Positions 16,700 to 26,605 are shown, counted from the first letter of the stretch. The stretch is 64,000 nucleotides of DNA from Paludibaculum sp. (GCA_029973955.1 JARKQJ010000189.1:26719-90718); one strand, 5' to 3'. The notes: generated from the letters alone by a model not told the origin. Program-made: numbers and translations.

Positions 16700-19192
16700 A
16701 TGATCCGACCGCTCGCCGCCCTCCTCCTCCTCGCCTCTCTCGCGCCCGCCGCCGGCCCTTGGCCCGAAGCCCGGCGCGAAGCCCGGCCCTGGACCTACTG
16801 GTGGTGGATGGGCGGCGCGGTCGATCGCCCCAATCTCACGCGCGAACTCGAGCGCTATCGCGCCGCCGGCCTCGGCGGCGTCCACATCATCCATATCTAC
16901 GGCGCCAAAGGCTACGAGTCCCGCTTCGTCAACTATCTCTCGCCCCAGTGGCTCGACATGATGAGCCACGCCGTCTCCGAAGCCGCCCGGCTCGACATGG
17001 GCGTCGACATGTCCCTCGGCTCCGGCTGGTGCTTCGGCGGCCCCACCGTCAAGGGCGATGACGCCTGCGCCGTCGTCAACGCCGAAACCCCCGGCCAGAT
17101 CTCCACCGCCCCCTGCCGCACCGCCGTCAAGCGCCCCGGCCCCGGCGGCGCCGGCCCCATGCTCAACCCCTTCCAGCCCGGCGCCATCACCCACTACACC
17201 CAATGGTTCGACCAGGCCCTCGCCGCTCATCCCGGCCCCCGGCCCCGCGCCGTCTATCACGACTCTTTCGAATACCCCGCCAACTGGAGCGCCGCCCTCC
17301 CCGCCGAGTTCGCCCGCCGCCGCGGCTACAAGCTCGAAGACCACTGGAACGCCCTCTTCGCCAATCAATCCCCAGGCGCAGCCTTCAGTAGTGACGAAGC
17401 CGCCCGCGTGAAGTCCGACTACCGCGAAACCCTCTCCGATCTCCTCCTCGAAGAGTTCACCCAGCCTTGGGCCGCCTGGGCCAAAAAGAATAACTTCCTC
17501 ACCCGCGACCAGGCTCACGGATCCCCCGCCAACCTGCTCGACCTCTACGCCGCCGCCGACATCCCCGAGACCGAGATGTTCAATAAAGATCGCAACACCA
17601 TGGTCTCCAAGCTCGCCTCCTCCGCTGCCCACACCGCCGGCCATAACCTCACCGCCAGCGAATCCGGCACCTGGCTCCGCGAGCACTTCACCGAAACCCT
17701 CGGCGATCTGAAAGGCCTTCTCGATCAGCTCTTTCTCTCCGGCGTGAACCACATCTTCTTCCATGGCACCGCCTACTCCCCCGACGACGCTCCCTGGCCC
17801 GGCTGGCTCTTCTACGCATCCACCGAGATGAACCCTCGCAACCCCATCTGGCACGACGCCCCCGCGCTCAACTCCTACATCGAGCGCGTCCAAAGCGTCC
17901 TCCAGGACGGCATCCCCGACAACGACATCCTTCTCTACTGGCCCATCTACGATATCTGGCACTCCGACAAGGGCCTCAACATCAACATGACCGTCCACCA
18001 CCGTCAGTGGTTCGAAGACTTCCCCGTCGCAACTCTCGCCGACAAGCTCTGGAGGAACGGTTGGACGTTCGACTTCATCTCCGACCGCCAGCTCGCCGCC
18101 TGCCGCCCCGACGGCATCAACGTCAAAACGGCCGGCGGCACCCGCTACCGCGCCATCGTCGTTCCCGCTACCACTCACATGCCCGTGGCCACTGCCGAAA
18201 AGCTCGCCGCTCTCGCCAAGGCCGGAGTCAAAGTCATCTACGACACCGCCCTCCCCACCGACGTCCCCGGACTCAACAACATCGAAGCTCGCCGCCAGGC
18301 CCTCCAAGCCGCCCTGGCCACTGCGAAACCCAGTCCGGACGTCGAGGCCGCCCTGAGAACCACCCGCTCCCAGCCCGAGCCCATGACCGCCTCTCACGGC
18401 CTCGAATTCGTCCGTCGCTCCAACGCCACCGGCCGTTGGTACTTCATCACCAACCGCACCACCAAAGCCGTCGACGACTACGTCGAACTCGGTGTCACCG
18501 CCCCCGGTGTCCTCATCCTCGATCCCCTCACTGGCCGCTCCGGCGCTGCCACCCTCCGCCGCCAGGGCGCCCGACCCGCCGTTCGCCTCCAGCTCGAGCC
18601 AGGCGCCTCACTCATCCTCCGCACCCTCGACCGCTACGCCTCCGGCCCCCGCTGGCAATATCTCGCGCCCGCCGGCGAGCCCCTCCAAATCACCACGCCC
18701 CGGTCCGTCACTTTCCTCGCCGGAGGGCCCGAACTCCCCGCCCCCTACGAAGCCAGGCAGCTGAAACCCTGGTCCGATCAGGGCCCAGCCTACGAGTCCT
18801 TTGGAGGCACCGCCGTCTACAAAACCACGCTCACCGTCCCCGCCCCCGGCAACTATATCCTCGACTTGGGCCAAGTCTCCCAAAGCGCCCGCGTCCGCCT
18901 CAACGGCAAGGACCTCGGCACCGTCTGGTGCGCCCCATTCCGCCTCCGCGCCGAAGCTCTCCAGCTCAAGAACGAACTCGAGATCGAAGTCACCTCCACT
19001 GCCGCCAACCGGATCCGAGATCTCGACCGCCGCAAGGTGAACTGGAAGAACTTCTACGACATCAACTTCGTCAACATGGACTACAAACCCTTCGACGCCG
19101 CCAACTGGCCCATCACTCCAGCCGGCCTCCAGGGCCCCGTCCAACTCACGCGCCTCTCAGCCCCGGCCACCCCGGCCCGTCGGGCCAAGTAG
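16700..19192 (+). CDS. GH106-like alpha-L-rhamnosidase
   Basis: An 830-residue exported glycoside hydrolase with a signal peptide (MIRPLAALLLLASLAPAAG). The N-terminal part PWTYWWWMGGAVDRPNLTRE and GLGGVHIIHIYGAKG, and then MSLGSGWCFGGP, are typical of the alpha-L-rhamnosidase (GH106) group. A central barrel part contains FFHGTAYSPDDAPWPGWLFY. The C-terminal beta-sandwich (YKTTLTVPAPGNYILDLGQV, VRLNGKDLGTVWCAPFR) is a galactose-binding-like module. It follows the fucosidase by 21 bp with CCGGAG upstream. The likely role is release of L-rhamnose from plant pectin (RG-I) or bacterial polysaccharide. Its 3' end overlaps the convergent DUF2809 gene by 36 bp. Confidence 0.88.
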   Translation: MIRPLAALLLLASLAPAAGPWPEARREARPWTYWWWMGGAVDRPNLTRELERYRAAGLGGVHIIHIYGAKGYESRFVNYLSPQWLDMMSHAVSEAARLDMGVDMSLGSGWCFGGPTVKGDDACAVVNAETPGQISTAPCRTAVKRPGPGGAGPMLNPFQPGAITHYTQWFDQALAAHPGPRPRAVYHDSFEYPANWSAALPAEFARRRGYKLEDHWNALFANQSPGAAFSSDEAARVKSDYRETLSDLLLEEFTQPWAAWAKKNNFLTRDQAHGSPANLLDLYAAADIPETEMFNKDRNTMVSKLASSAAHTAGHNLTASESGTWLREHFTETLGDLKGLLDQLFLSGVNHIFFHGTAYSPDDAPWPGWLFYASTEMNPRNPIWHDAPALNSYIERVQSVLQDGIPDNDILLYWPIYDIWHSDKGLNINMTVHHRQWFEDFPVATLADKLWRNGWTFDFISDRQLAACRPDGINVKTAGGTRYRAIVVPATTHMPVATAEKLAALAKAGVKVIYDTALPTDVPGLNNIEARRQALQAALATAKPSPDVEAALRTTRSQPEPMTASHGLEFVRRSNATGRWYFITNRTTKAVDDYVELGVTAPGVLILDPLTGRSGAATLRRQGARPAVRLQLEPGASLILRTLDRYASGPRWQYLAPAGEPLQITTPRSVTFLAGGPELPAPYEARQLKPWSDQGPAYESFGGTAVYKTTLTVPAPGNYILDLGQVSQSARVRLNGKDLGTVWCAPFRLRAEALQLKNELEIEVTSTAANRIRDLDRRKVNWKNFYDINFVNMDYKPFDAANWPITPAGLQGPVQLTRLSAPATPARRAK

Positions 19193-19549
19193 CGACACGC
19201 CCCAGATCCCCACCCCATAAGCCGCCAGATCCCCCCACCCAAAGTGCGTCCCCAGCGCCACCGCGCACAGCCGCACCACCACCGAATCGCTCCGCATCAT
19301 CCCCGCCGCAATCCCCGTCAACTGAAACAGCTCAATCCCCACCATCAACGCGCAAGCCCACAACCCTACCCGCTCCACCCGCCCCGTCAGCTTCAACACC
19401 ACATAGACCATCGCCGCATACAATGCGTCCCCCAGATACTTGTCCAAAACCAAAAACCCTGTCCGCCCCACACGCGACAAAATCCCCACCCCCACAATCC
19501 CTGCCAACACCCACACCCAATACTCCCGCCCTCGCTCCACCTCACTCAC
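19157..19549 (-). CDS. DUF2809 family small membrane protein
   Basis: A 130-residue integral membrane protein with about four hydrophobic segments. It shows the DUF2809 pattern LDKYLGDALYAAMVYVVLKL and IELFQLTGIAAGMMRSD, and then FGWGDLAAYGVGI near the end. The function of the family is unknown. The frame extends further upstream inside the cytochrome gene, but a GTG at 19549 has AGGA six bases before it and overlaps the end of the cytochrome gene by 8 bp, so translation is probably coupled. It is the second gene of a two-gene minus-strand operon and overlaps the 3' end of the convergent rhamnosidase gene. Confidence 0.75.
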   Translation of the reverse strand: MSEVERGREYWVWVLAGIVGVGILSRVGRTGFLVLDKYLGDALYAAMVYVVLKLTGRVERVGLWACALMVGIELFQLTGIAAGMMRSDSVVVRLCAVALGTHFGWGDLAAYGVGIWGVSLLGPTGRGGRG

Positions 19550-21776
19550 GGCTGTTCCTGACCCGGCGCAGCATCTCCGCCGCCTGCCCCCGAACGTTCG
19601 CATCCGAGTCCTTCGCCGCTAACTGCAAGTGCGGAACCGCCCCCGCCGCATCCCCCATCGAGGCCAGCGCCGCCCCCAACCCTAGCTCCGCCCGCCCCCA
19701 GCCCGGCTTCGTCCGCAGCACTTCGCGGTAATGCCCTGCCGCCTCTCCCGCGCGCCCCTTCCCCAGCAACATCTCCCCCAGCACAACCCGGGCCTCCGTC
19801 AATCCTCCATCCGCCTTGACGCACCCCTCCAGTTCCGCCATCGCTGCGTCGTATTCCTTCATCCGCCCCAGCATCATCGCAAACTCATACCGGACCCGCG
19901 CATCCCCCGGCCTCAGCCGCACCGCCGCCCGAAACTGTTCCCGTGCCTCGCCCGTTCGCCCCAACCCTGCCAGCAGTGCCGCCAGATTCCCTCGTGCCTC
20001 CGCAAACTCCGGCTTGATCCGTACCGCCTCCCGGAACGCTCCTTCCGCCCGCACTGCATCCCCAGCCGCCATCCGCATCACGCCCAGATTGTTGTGCGCC
20101 TCCACCAGCTCCGGATCTCTGAGCAGCGCCTTCCCTAGCGCCCCCTCCGCCTCCGGCCTCCTCCCCAATGCCTGGTACGTCAATCCCAATTCGTGCCACG
20201 CCACCGCGTCTCCCGCGTCCATCGCCACCGCCCGCTCCAACGCCGCGGCCCCCTCCGCCGCCTTCCCTGTCTTCCGCAGCATCGTTCCCAACTTCCGCAC
20301 CGCCACCTCAAATCCCGCCCGCCGCCTTGCCGCCTCCCGGTAGGCCCCCGCAGCCTCGCTCCACTGCCCCATCCGCTCATAGGCATCGCCCAACTCAAAC
20401 CAGAACTCCCCGCGCGCCGACGGCAGCTTCGCCAGCCCAAACTTCAGTTGCTCGATCCCCTCTTGCAGGTTGCTCCCCTGCTTCACCTGCGCCACGGCCA
20501 GATACAGCTCGTTCTCCACGCCGGGCTCCAGCCTCTCCGGGTAATACAGCACCACCTTGCCCCGATAGGCCAAATCTCCCACCTCATGCCGCTCCGCCCG
20601 TTCCGCCGTCAAGTCTCCCGCCGGCTTGATCTTCTGGATCCTGTGATCCGTCGCCAGCGAATGCACCACGTCTTCCGTCCGCCGTTTCGGCATGTGGCAC
20701 CCCGTGCAGTCCGCCTGCTCCATGTGCCCGGTCCCCCCATGGCACTGCCGGCACGCCGCCGTATAGTGCCGCACCGCCTCCTCCCCGCGCGGTATGTCGT
20801 GCGGGTTGTGGCACGTCGTGCAAAGCATCTTCCCTTCGCTCTTCGCAAAGCAGGCAGATTGCCTCAGCCGGTACACCGCGTTCACAATCTCGAACTTCTC
20901 CTCTCGCCCCGTCCCCGGCGCATGGTCGAAGTTCAGCAGGAAATCCCCCAGCGCCTCGCCCGGCTGGAACGAAAACGGCCCCCGGTCGTACCTCATCAAC
21001 GCATTCGGCAGCGGAAAGCTCGTCGCCTCCAGGTGGCACCCGATGCAGATCTCCATCTGCCGCTCCCCGCTCAGCCGCGCCGGATTTACAATCGCCTTCT
21101 TTATCTCTTCCTTCATCGCCCCTGCCCCAGCCAACTGCGCGTGTTTCAGCCCCGGCCCATGGCAGCGCTCACAGTCGATCCCCTCCGGCAATGCCCCGTC
21201 ATACAACGGCATGGCAAACGGCTTCTCATGCCCGGCCGGTATCTTTGGATACCCGTTGTGGCAGAACATGCAGTCGTAGGTGATCGGCCGCCGGAACCCC
21301 TCATGCTCCGCCTTGTCATACCCGGGATTCATCCCCAGAGTGCCGCCCTTCTCCGCATACCACCCCAGCGGCAGCTCCATCAGCCGCCCGTCCGCCGTCC
21401 TGCTCAAATACGTCTTCGCGTGGTTGCCCGAACCCATCACCCAATCCACCCGCTTTTCCATCCTGTTCACCCGTTGCCCGGCACCATCCACCTGCCACCT
21501 TTGCTGGTAGAACACACCATCCCGCTCCACCATCGCGAAATAGCTCTGCGACGCCGCGTGATAGTAAGTGCTGCCCGCCCGCAAATCACCACCGATTTTC
21601 TCTGGCGCCGGCCGGTAAAACGACCGCCCCATGCCTGTCTTTCGATAGCTCTCCCAGATCCCCCGATGGCATCCCGCACACACCCGCATTCCAGCGTTTT
21701 GCCCCACCAGACAGCCACTTAGCACTATTCCCGCCAGCACCGCCCTAGTCCACAGCCGCCGCATCTCGTGGCCCAT
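19542..21776 (-). CDS. Heptahaem c-type cytochrome with C-terminal TPR repeats
   Basis: An exported multihaem protein of 744 residues. After a signal peptide (MRRLWTRAVLAGIVLSGCLV) there are seven CXXCH haem sites: CAGCH, CMFCH, CERCH, CIGCH, CTTCH, CRQCH and CTGCH, all in the first half, in an order like cytochrome c554/multihaem oxidoreductases. From about residue 400 to the end are TPR repeats, for example AVAWHELGLTYQALGRRPEA and VEAHNNLGVMRMAAGDAVRA. The cysteine in the signal region (LSGC) could also act as a lipobox. The partner and electron donor are unknown. The open frame reaches a TTG at 21788; I use the ATG at 21776, and an ATG at 21764 is equally possible. Confidence 0.88.
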   Translation of the reverse strand: MGHEMRRLWTRAVLAGIVLSGCLVGQNAGMRVCAGCHRGIWESYRKTGMGRSFYRPAPEKIGGDLRAGSTYYHAASQSYFAMVERDGVFYQQRWQVDGAGQRVNRMEKRVDWVMGSGNHAKTYLSRTADGRLMELPLGWYAEKGGTLGMNPGYDKAEHEGFRRPITYDCMFCHNGYPKIPAGHEKPFAMPLYDGALPEGIDCERCHGPGLKHAQLAGAGAMKEEIKKAIVNPARLSGERQMEICIGCHLEATSFPLPNALMRYDRGPFSFQPGEALGDFLLNFDHAPGTGREEKFEIVNAVYRLRQSACFAKSEGKMLCTTCHNPHDIPRGEEAVRHYTAACRQCHGGTGHMEQADCTGCHMPKRRTEDVVHSLATDHRIQKIKPAGDLTAERAERHEVGDLAYRGKVVLYYPERLEPGVENELYLAVAQVKQGSNLQEGIEQLKFGLAKLPSARGEFWFELGDAYERMGQWSEAAGAYREAARRRAGFEVAVRKLGTMLRKTGKAAEGAAALERAVAMDAGDAVAWHELGLTYQALGRRPEAEGALGKALLRDPELVEAHNNLGVMRMAAGDAVRAEGAFREAVRIKPEFAEARGNLAALLAGLGRTGEAREQFRAAVRLRPGDARVRYEFAMMLGRMKEYDAAMAELEGCVKADGGLTEARVVLGEMLLGKGRAGEAAGHYREVLRTKPGWGRAELGLGAALASMGDAAGAVPHLQLAAKDSDANVRGQAAEMLRRVRNSRE

Positions 21777-21948
21777 TGCAGCCAGCAATTTTAGCAGAAT
21801 CTTGCGTGACTTTTTTCAATCTGTCTGATAGACTCCCTCCCAATACACTAGAGGCAACGTGTTGATTCTAGGATAACTTAGTCCTTTTATCTCACTCGCG
21901 GCCTCCTGGGGTTTCCAAGTTGATTGCTCAGTTGTAAGGAGTATCTCA

Positions 21949-24900
21949 ATGGTTCTGACTAGCCGGGTCGCTTCCAGCTTCAAGTTGCTGTTCCTCGCCA
22001 GTCTCGCGGCGATCGTCGTTCCCTCCACACTCTTCGCCCAGTCCGGCGCAGGCTCCATCCAAGGTACTGTTCAGGACGCAACCGCCGCGTCCATTCCAGG
22101 TGCCGTCATCCGCGTCGTGAACCAGGCCACCGGTGTAGCCTTCGACTCCAGTTCCAACGCCGACGGCATCTACAACGTCCCCGGCCTCTTCGCCGGCTCC
22201 TACAAAATCACCTTCTCCGCCAAGGGCATGAAGAAGTACGAGGCCACCGTCACCCTTCAGAACTCCCAGAACCTAGTCCTCAATCCCCAGCTCACCGTCG
22301 GCGACGTCGCCGAACAGGTCACCGTCACGGGTGAAACCCTCCAGCTCGCCACCTACGACTCCGGCACCGTTTCCACCCAACTCGACGCCTCCCGCATCGA
22401 CCAGCTTCCCCAAAACGGCCGCAACGTCCTCAACCTCGCCGCCAAAACCGTCCCCGGCCTCGAAGGCGGCGGCACCCGCGCTAACGGCCTCATGCAGGAA
22501 GGCATGGAATACTCCCATGACGGCGCCCCCATGACCAACCGGAACTTCGGCGGTGAATCCAACTCCGCCCAGGCTACCCTCCCCGACCCTGACTCCGTTC
22601 AGGAAGCCAAGTTCGAAACCCTCAACTCCTCCGCCCAGTTCGCTACCCCCGCCACCGTCATCCTTACCACCAAGTCCGGCACCAACGCCTTCCACGGCTC
22701 CCTCTTTGAAACCGTTCGCAATAACTACTTCGGCATCGCCAAGGCCCGCCAGAACGCTCCCAACTTCTCCGCTCCACCCCTCAACCGCAACGAATTTGGC
22801 GGCTCCATCGGCGGCCCCATCTCCATTCCCAAGGTCTACGACGGCAAGAACAAGTCCTTCTTCTTCTTCGCCTATGAGCGCTTCTCTCTCCGCCAGAAGG
22901 CAGATCAGCTCGTCCGCGTCCCCACCATCGCCATGCGCCAGGGCGACTTCTCCGGCCTTCGCAACTCCGCGGGCGTCCTCCAGCAGCTCTACGATCCCAA
23001 CTCCACCGCCGGTGCAGCTGAGAATTACGCCCGCACCCCCTTCGTAGGCAACATCATTCCTATCCAGCGCATCAGCCCCCTGGCCAAGACTCTCTATGCA
23101 GCCACCCCGCTCCCTCAGACCACCGACAACCCGCTGGTGAACTCCAACATCACCGACGTCAACAATACCCAGCAGACCGTCCCGAACTACACCGTCCGCT
23201 TCGACCACGCCTTCAACGAAAACAACCGGGCCTACTTCCGCTTCACCGAAATCGACCAGCAGCAACAGGCCCTCCGCAACTACCCCTCCGCCTCTCCCGC
23301 CAACATCGCTGGTGGCGGCCTCCCCGCCGGCGCCACCGGCTATCAGCGCATCCCCATCCAGACCATCTCCGGAGCCATCGGCTTCTACAAGGTCTTCTCC
23401 CCCACTTTCTTCTCCGAAACCATCTACTCCATGCAGTGGCAGCGCATGTATGTCGAAGGCAACGAAGCCTCCCAGGCCAACTACGAAAAACAGCTCGGCC
23501 TCCCCAACAACTTCGGCCAGATCGGCTTCCCCGCCATCGGCGCAAACCTCATCATGCCCTACGGCGGCTCCCAGTGGAACTACGGCATGAGCCAGCGCCT
23601 CTCCACCTTCGACGAAAACCTCACCAAGATCTGGGGCAAACACCAACTCGCCTTCGGCGGCCGCTACCGCCACGAAAAGTTCGGCTATATGTCCGACCAC
23701 TCCCCCGACCAGATCGCCTACACCAACCTCGCCACCGCCATCTACGACCCCGCCACCGGTGCCAACTACAGCGCCCGCGCCAATACCGGCTACCAGGATG
23801 CCGACTTCTTCCTCGGCGCCGCCTCCTCCTACTCCCAGAACCTCAACGCGCCTTTCAACAACTGCTCCCTCGCTGAGTACGACTTCTATATCCAGGACAA
23901 CTGGCGCGTCAACTCCCGCCTCACCATCAACGCCGGGCTCCGCTGGGAGATGCACCCCTCTCCCAAGGCCGCCAACGACTACCTCGTCATGTTCGACATG
24001 GATAAGAACGCCCTCGCCTTCCCCCGTCCCATCGACTACTACATCAAGGAAGGCCTCACCACCAACGCCCTCGTCACCAACCTCCGCCTCCTCGGCGTCA
24101 AGTTCGAAACCCTCCAGGAAGCCGGCATGCCCTCTCGCGGCTTCTACGACGAAAACAAAAACTTCCTCCCGCGCGTCGGCTTCGCCTATACCCCCTCCTT
24201 CGGACGCAACGGCACCGTCATCCGCGGCGGCTACGGTGAATACGTCTACCCCGTCCCGGTGCGCAACTCCATCCGCTACCTCACCGCCTCTTACCCCTTC
24301 ACTGCCGGCTACTCCATGAGCTACACCTCAGCCACTCAGTCGCCTGACGGCCTCCCCAACTTCCTCCTCCGCAACCCCCTCACCGTCATCACCGGCGTCA
24401 ACAGTTCTGACGTCGTGGACACCAACTCCGTCACCGCCCTCCTCCCCGGCATCGGCACCGGCACCAAGCTCTACAAAAAGTACCCGCCCGCCAAGGTCCG
24501 CACCGCCAACTTCACCGTCGAGCAACCTTTCAAGGACGGCTCCGCCCTCCGCCTCAGCTACGTCTACACCTACGGCTTCAACCTCGATCAGAACTACCAG
24601 TTCAACGACGCGCCTTCCGCCTACACCTGGATGGTCAGCACCGGCACCGCGCTTCCTACCGGCCGCTACGCCTCCACCGCCACCCGCCCCTACGACCAGA
24701 CCACCTGGGGCGGCGCCACTATGTCCACCAAAAACGGCTGGTCCACCAATTCCGCCCTCCAGGCCAACTACCAGCGCCCCTTCCGCAACGGCTACGCCCA
24801 CCAGATCTTCTGGGTCTATTCCCGCGCCTTCCGCGTCGGCGGCAACACCTTCCGCGACAACCTGCTCTATCCCTCCGCCATCTATGCCCCCGGCACCCTC

Positions 24901-25668
24901 CCCGCCAACATGCCCGTCGGCAACATCATCGAGCCCAGCCGCGAGCTGAGCCGCTACCAGAACTATCGCCCCGATAACGCCATCCCCACCCACCGCATCA
25001 CTTACAACGGCATCGTCGACATGCCCTTCGGCACCGGCAAGAAGTGGGGCAATACCTCCAACAAGTGGGTCAACGCCCTCATCGGCGGCTACCAGGTCGC
25101 CTTCACCGGCACTGTCCTCTCCCAGGCGTTCTACCTCACCAACACCAACTGGGGCGCCACCAACCCAGTCAAGCGCTACAAGAGCTCCGCTCCTGTCACC
25201 GATTGCCGCTCCGGCGTCTGCCGCCCCGCCTACCTCTGGTTCAACGGCTACATCGCCCCCAACCTCGTCAACGCCACCAACGGCGTCCAGGGCGTCCCCT
25301 CCGACTACGCCGCCTACCTCTCCCCCATCAACAACACCCCCGGCACCACCAACTTCGGCAACAACAACGTCAACGTCACCCTCAAGAACGGTACCACCGT
25401 CCTCACCGGCTACAACCCCGGCCCCGCCGGCGCTAACCCCTACTCCATGGCCATGCTCGAAGGCCCCATCAACTTCTCCACCGACCTCTCTCTCTACAAG
25501 GTCTTCGACCTCTCCGAACGCATGAAGCTTCGCATCAACGTCGACGCCTTCAACGCCTTCAACATCCAGGGCCTCAACAACCCCGATGCCACCACCGGCA
25601 TCCAGTCCCTCCAGAACTCCTACTGGACCCCTCGCCAGATCCAGCTCACCGCCCGCCTGAGCTTCTGA
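21949..25668 (+). CDS. TonB-dependent receptor with N-terminal carboxypeptidase-regulatory domain
   Basis: A 1239-residue outer-membrane transporter of the Oar-like type common in Acidobacteria. It has a signal peptide (cut near STLFAQ), then a carboxypeptidase-regulatory-like domain (about 33-120; GSIQGTVQDATAASIPGAVI), a plug domain (about 125-260; LDASRIDQLPQNGRNVLNLA), and a large beta barrel ending in the aromatic ARLSF, as needed for barrel assembly. Energy would come from TonB/ExbBD, which are not in the window. No SusD-like partner is present, in contrast to Bacteroidetes systems. AAGGAG lies seven bases before the ATG. Its place next to fucosidase and rhamnosidase suggests glycan uptake, but the ligand is unproven. 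Confidence 0.92.
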   Translation: MVLTSRVASSFKLLFLASLAAIVVPSTLFAQSGAGSIQGTVQDATAASIPGAVIRVVNQATGVAFDSSSNADGIYNVPGLFAGSYKITFSAKGMKKYEATVTLQNSQNLVLNPQLTVGDVAEQVTVTGETLQLATYDSGTVSTQLDASRIDQLPQNGRNVLNLAAKTVPGLEGGGTRANGLMQEGMEYSHDGAPMTNRNFGGESNSAQATLPDPDSVQEAKFETLNSSAQFATPATVILTTKSGTNAFHGSLFETVRNNYFGIAKARQNAPNFSAPPLNRNEFGGSIGGPISIPKVYDGKNKSFFFFAYERFSLRQKADQLVRVPTIAMRQGDFSGLRNSAGVLQQLYDPNSTAGAAENYARTPFVGNIIPIQRISPLAKTLYAATPLPQTTDNPLVNSNITDVNNTQQTVPNYTVRFDHAFNENNRAYFRFTEIDQQQQALRNYPSASPANIAGGGLPAGATGYQRIPIQTISGAIGFYKVFSPTFFSETIYSMQWQRMYVEGNEASQANYEKQLGLPNNFGQIGFPAIGANLIMPYGGSQWNYGMSQRLSTFDENLTKIWGKHQLAFGGRYRHEKFGYMSDHSPDQIAYTNLATAIYDPATGANYSARANTGYQDADFFLGAASSYSQNLNAPFNNCSLAEYDFYIQDNWRVNSRLTINAGLRWEMHPSPKAANDYLVMFDMDKNALAFPRPIDYYIKEGLTTNALVTNLRLLGVKFETLQEAGMPSRGFYDENKNFLPRVGFAYTPSFGRNGTVIRGGYGEYVYPVPVRNSIRYLTASYPFTAGYSMSYTSATQSPDGLPNFLLRNPLTVITGVNSSDVVDTNSVTALLPGIGTGTKLYKKYPPAKVRTANFTVEQPFKDGSALRLSYVYTYGFNLDQNYQFNDAPSAYTWMVSTGTALPTGRYASTATRPYDQTTWGGATMSTKNGWSTNSALQANYQRPFRNGYAHQIFWVYSRAFRVGGNTFRDNLLYPSAIYAPGTLPANMPVGNIIEPSRELSRYQNYRPDNAIPTHRITYNGIVDMPFGTGKKWGNTSNKWVNALIGGYQVAFTGTVLSQAFYLTNTNWGATNPVKRYKSSAPVTDCRSGVCRPAYLWFNGYIAPNLVNATNGVQGVPSDYAAYLSPINNTPGTTNFGNNNVNVTLKNGTTVLTGYNPGPAGANPYSMAMLEGPINFSTDLSLYKVFDLSERMKLRINVDAFNAFNIQGLNNPDATTGIQSLQNSYWTPRQIQLTARLSF

Positions 25669-25694
25669 CTAGCGGAAGAACCATCTCCCTCCTA

Positions 25695-25740
25695 GCTCAC
25701 GCTGCCGCGCACAACCAGGCCCGGCAGCGTGAGCCATTTT
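25695..25740 (+). terminator. Intrinsic terminator after the TonB-dependent receptor
   Basis: GCTCACGCTGCCG (25695-25707) pairs perfectly with CGGCAGCGTGAGC (25722-25734), 13 bp with a 14-base loop, followed by cattttc. This is one of the strongest hairpins in the window and isolates the receptor gene from the aldolase downstream. Confidence 0.9.
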
Positions 25741-25855
25741 CAGAACCGTCTTCCCCGTCCATCTCAGATTCCGCCTCTACCAGCAATCCGCCGCCGGCAA
25801 ACCCTGAATCACCGGCGGCCCCGCCCGGCCGCCTCGAAACCAGTAGAATACCCCC

Positions 25856-26605
25856 ATGTCCGAGTCCTTCAAAGCCGCCCTTCAGGTCCGGCCCCTCATC
25901 GGCTCCATGCTGACCGTCGCCTCCACCGAGATGGCGGAAGCCCTGGTCCTCTCCGGCCTGGATTGGATCTTCCTCGACGCCGAGCACGGCAGCCTGGCCA
26001 TCCACGACGCCCAAACCTGCATCCAGGCCATCGCCGGCCGTGCCTTCACCCTCCTCCGTATCCCCGACGCCACCCCCGAATACTTCAAGCGAGCCCTCGA
26101 TACCGGCTGCTCCGGCATCATCGTCCCCTTGGTCAACTCCGCGGATGCCGCCCGCGCCGTCGTCTCTCAGTCCAAGTACCCGCCCCTCGGCACCCGCAGC
26201 GTTGGTCCCGGCCGCGCCCAGGGCTATGGCCTCCGCTTCAGCGAATACTTCCAAACCGCCAACGATAAGACCGCCGTCGTGATCCAGATTGAACACAAAG
26301 ACGCCGTCGCCAATCTCGAAGAGATCCTCGCCGTCCCCGGAATCGACGCCGTCTTCATCGGACCCTACGACCTCTCCGCCAGCATGGGGCTTCTCGGCCA
26401 GCTCAACCACCCCGATGTCCTCGCCACCATCGAATCCATCCGCGCCGCCTGCCGCCGCGTCCACATGCCCTTCGCCATCCTCTGCGGCAACGCTGAACAG
26501 GCCCGCCGCGAGCTTCAGGCCGGCGCCAGCTTCCTCGCCGTCGGCACGGATCTCCTCCACATGGCCGCCTCGGTCCACGCCACTCTCCAGGCCATCCGCG
26601 GCTGA
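25856..26605 (+). CDS. HpcH/HpaI family aldolase (2-keto-3-deoxy acid aldolase)
   Basis: A 249-residue class II pyruvate aldolase. H44 (LDAEHGSL), R68, the segment YPPLGTRSVGPGRAQGYG, metal ligands E146 (QIEHKDAV) and D172 (FIGPYDLSAS) are all where the family needs them. Family members split 4-hydroxy-2-oxo-heptanedioate, 2-keto-3-deoxy-glucarate or 2-keto-3-deoxy-L-rhamnonate (YfaU type) into pyruvate and an aldehyde. The nearby fucosidase, rhamnosidase and sugar-acid dehydratase candidate make the rhamnonate/fuconate version the most likely one here, giving pyruvate and L-lactaldehyde. There is no signal peptide. The 187 bp before it hold the receptor terminator and no clear promoter. Confidence 0.9.
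   Translation: MSESFKAALQVRPLIGSMLTVASTEMAEALVLSGLDWIFLDAEHGSLAIHDAQTCIQAIAGRAFTLLRIPDATPEYFKRALDTGCSGIIVPLVNSADAARAVVSQSKYPPLGTRSVGPGRAQGYGLRFSEYFQTANDKTAVVIQIEHKDAVANLEEILAVPGIDAVFIGPYDLSASMGLLGQLNHPDVLATIESIRAACRRVHMPFAILCGNAEQARRELQAGASFLAVGTDLLHMAASVHATLQAIRG

Noticed and set aside
15260..18397. An open frame of over 1000 codons on the minus strand, antisense to the fucosidase and rhamnosidase
   Set aside because: Its product is a low-complexity Gly/Val/Asp/Glu sequence with no recognisable domain, and the sense strand encodes two clear glycoside hydrolases. Long antisense frames are expected where third positions are almost all C.
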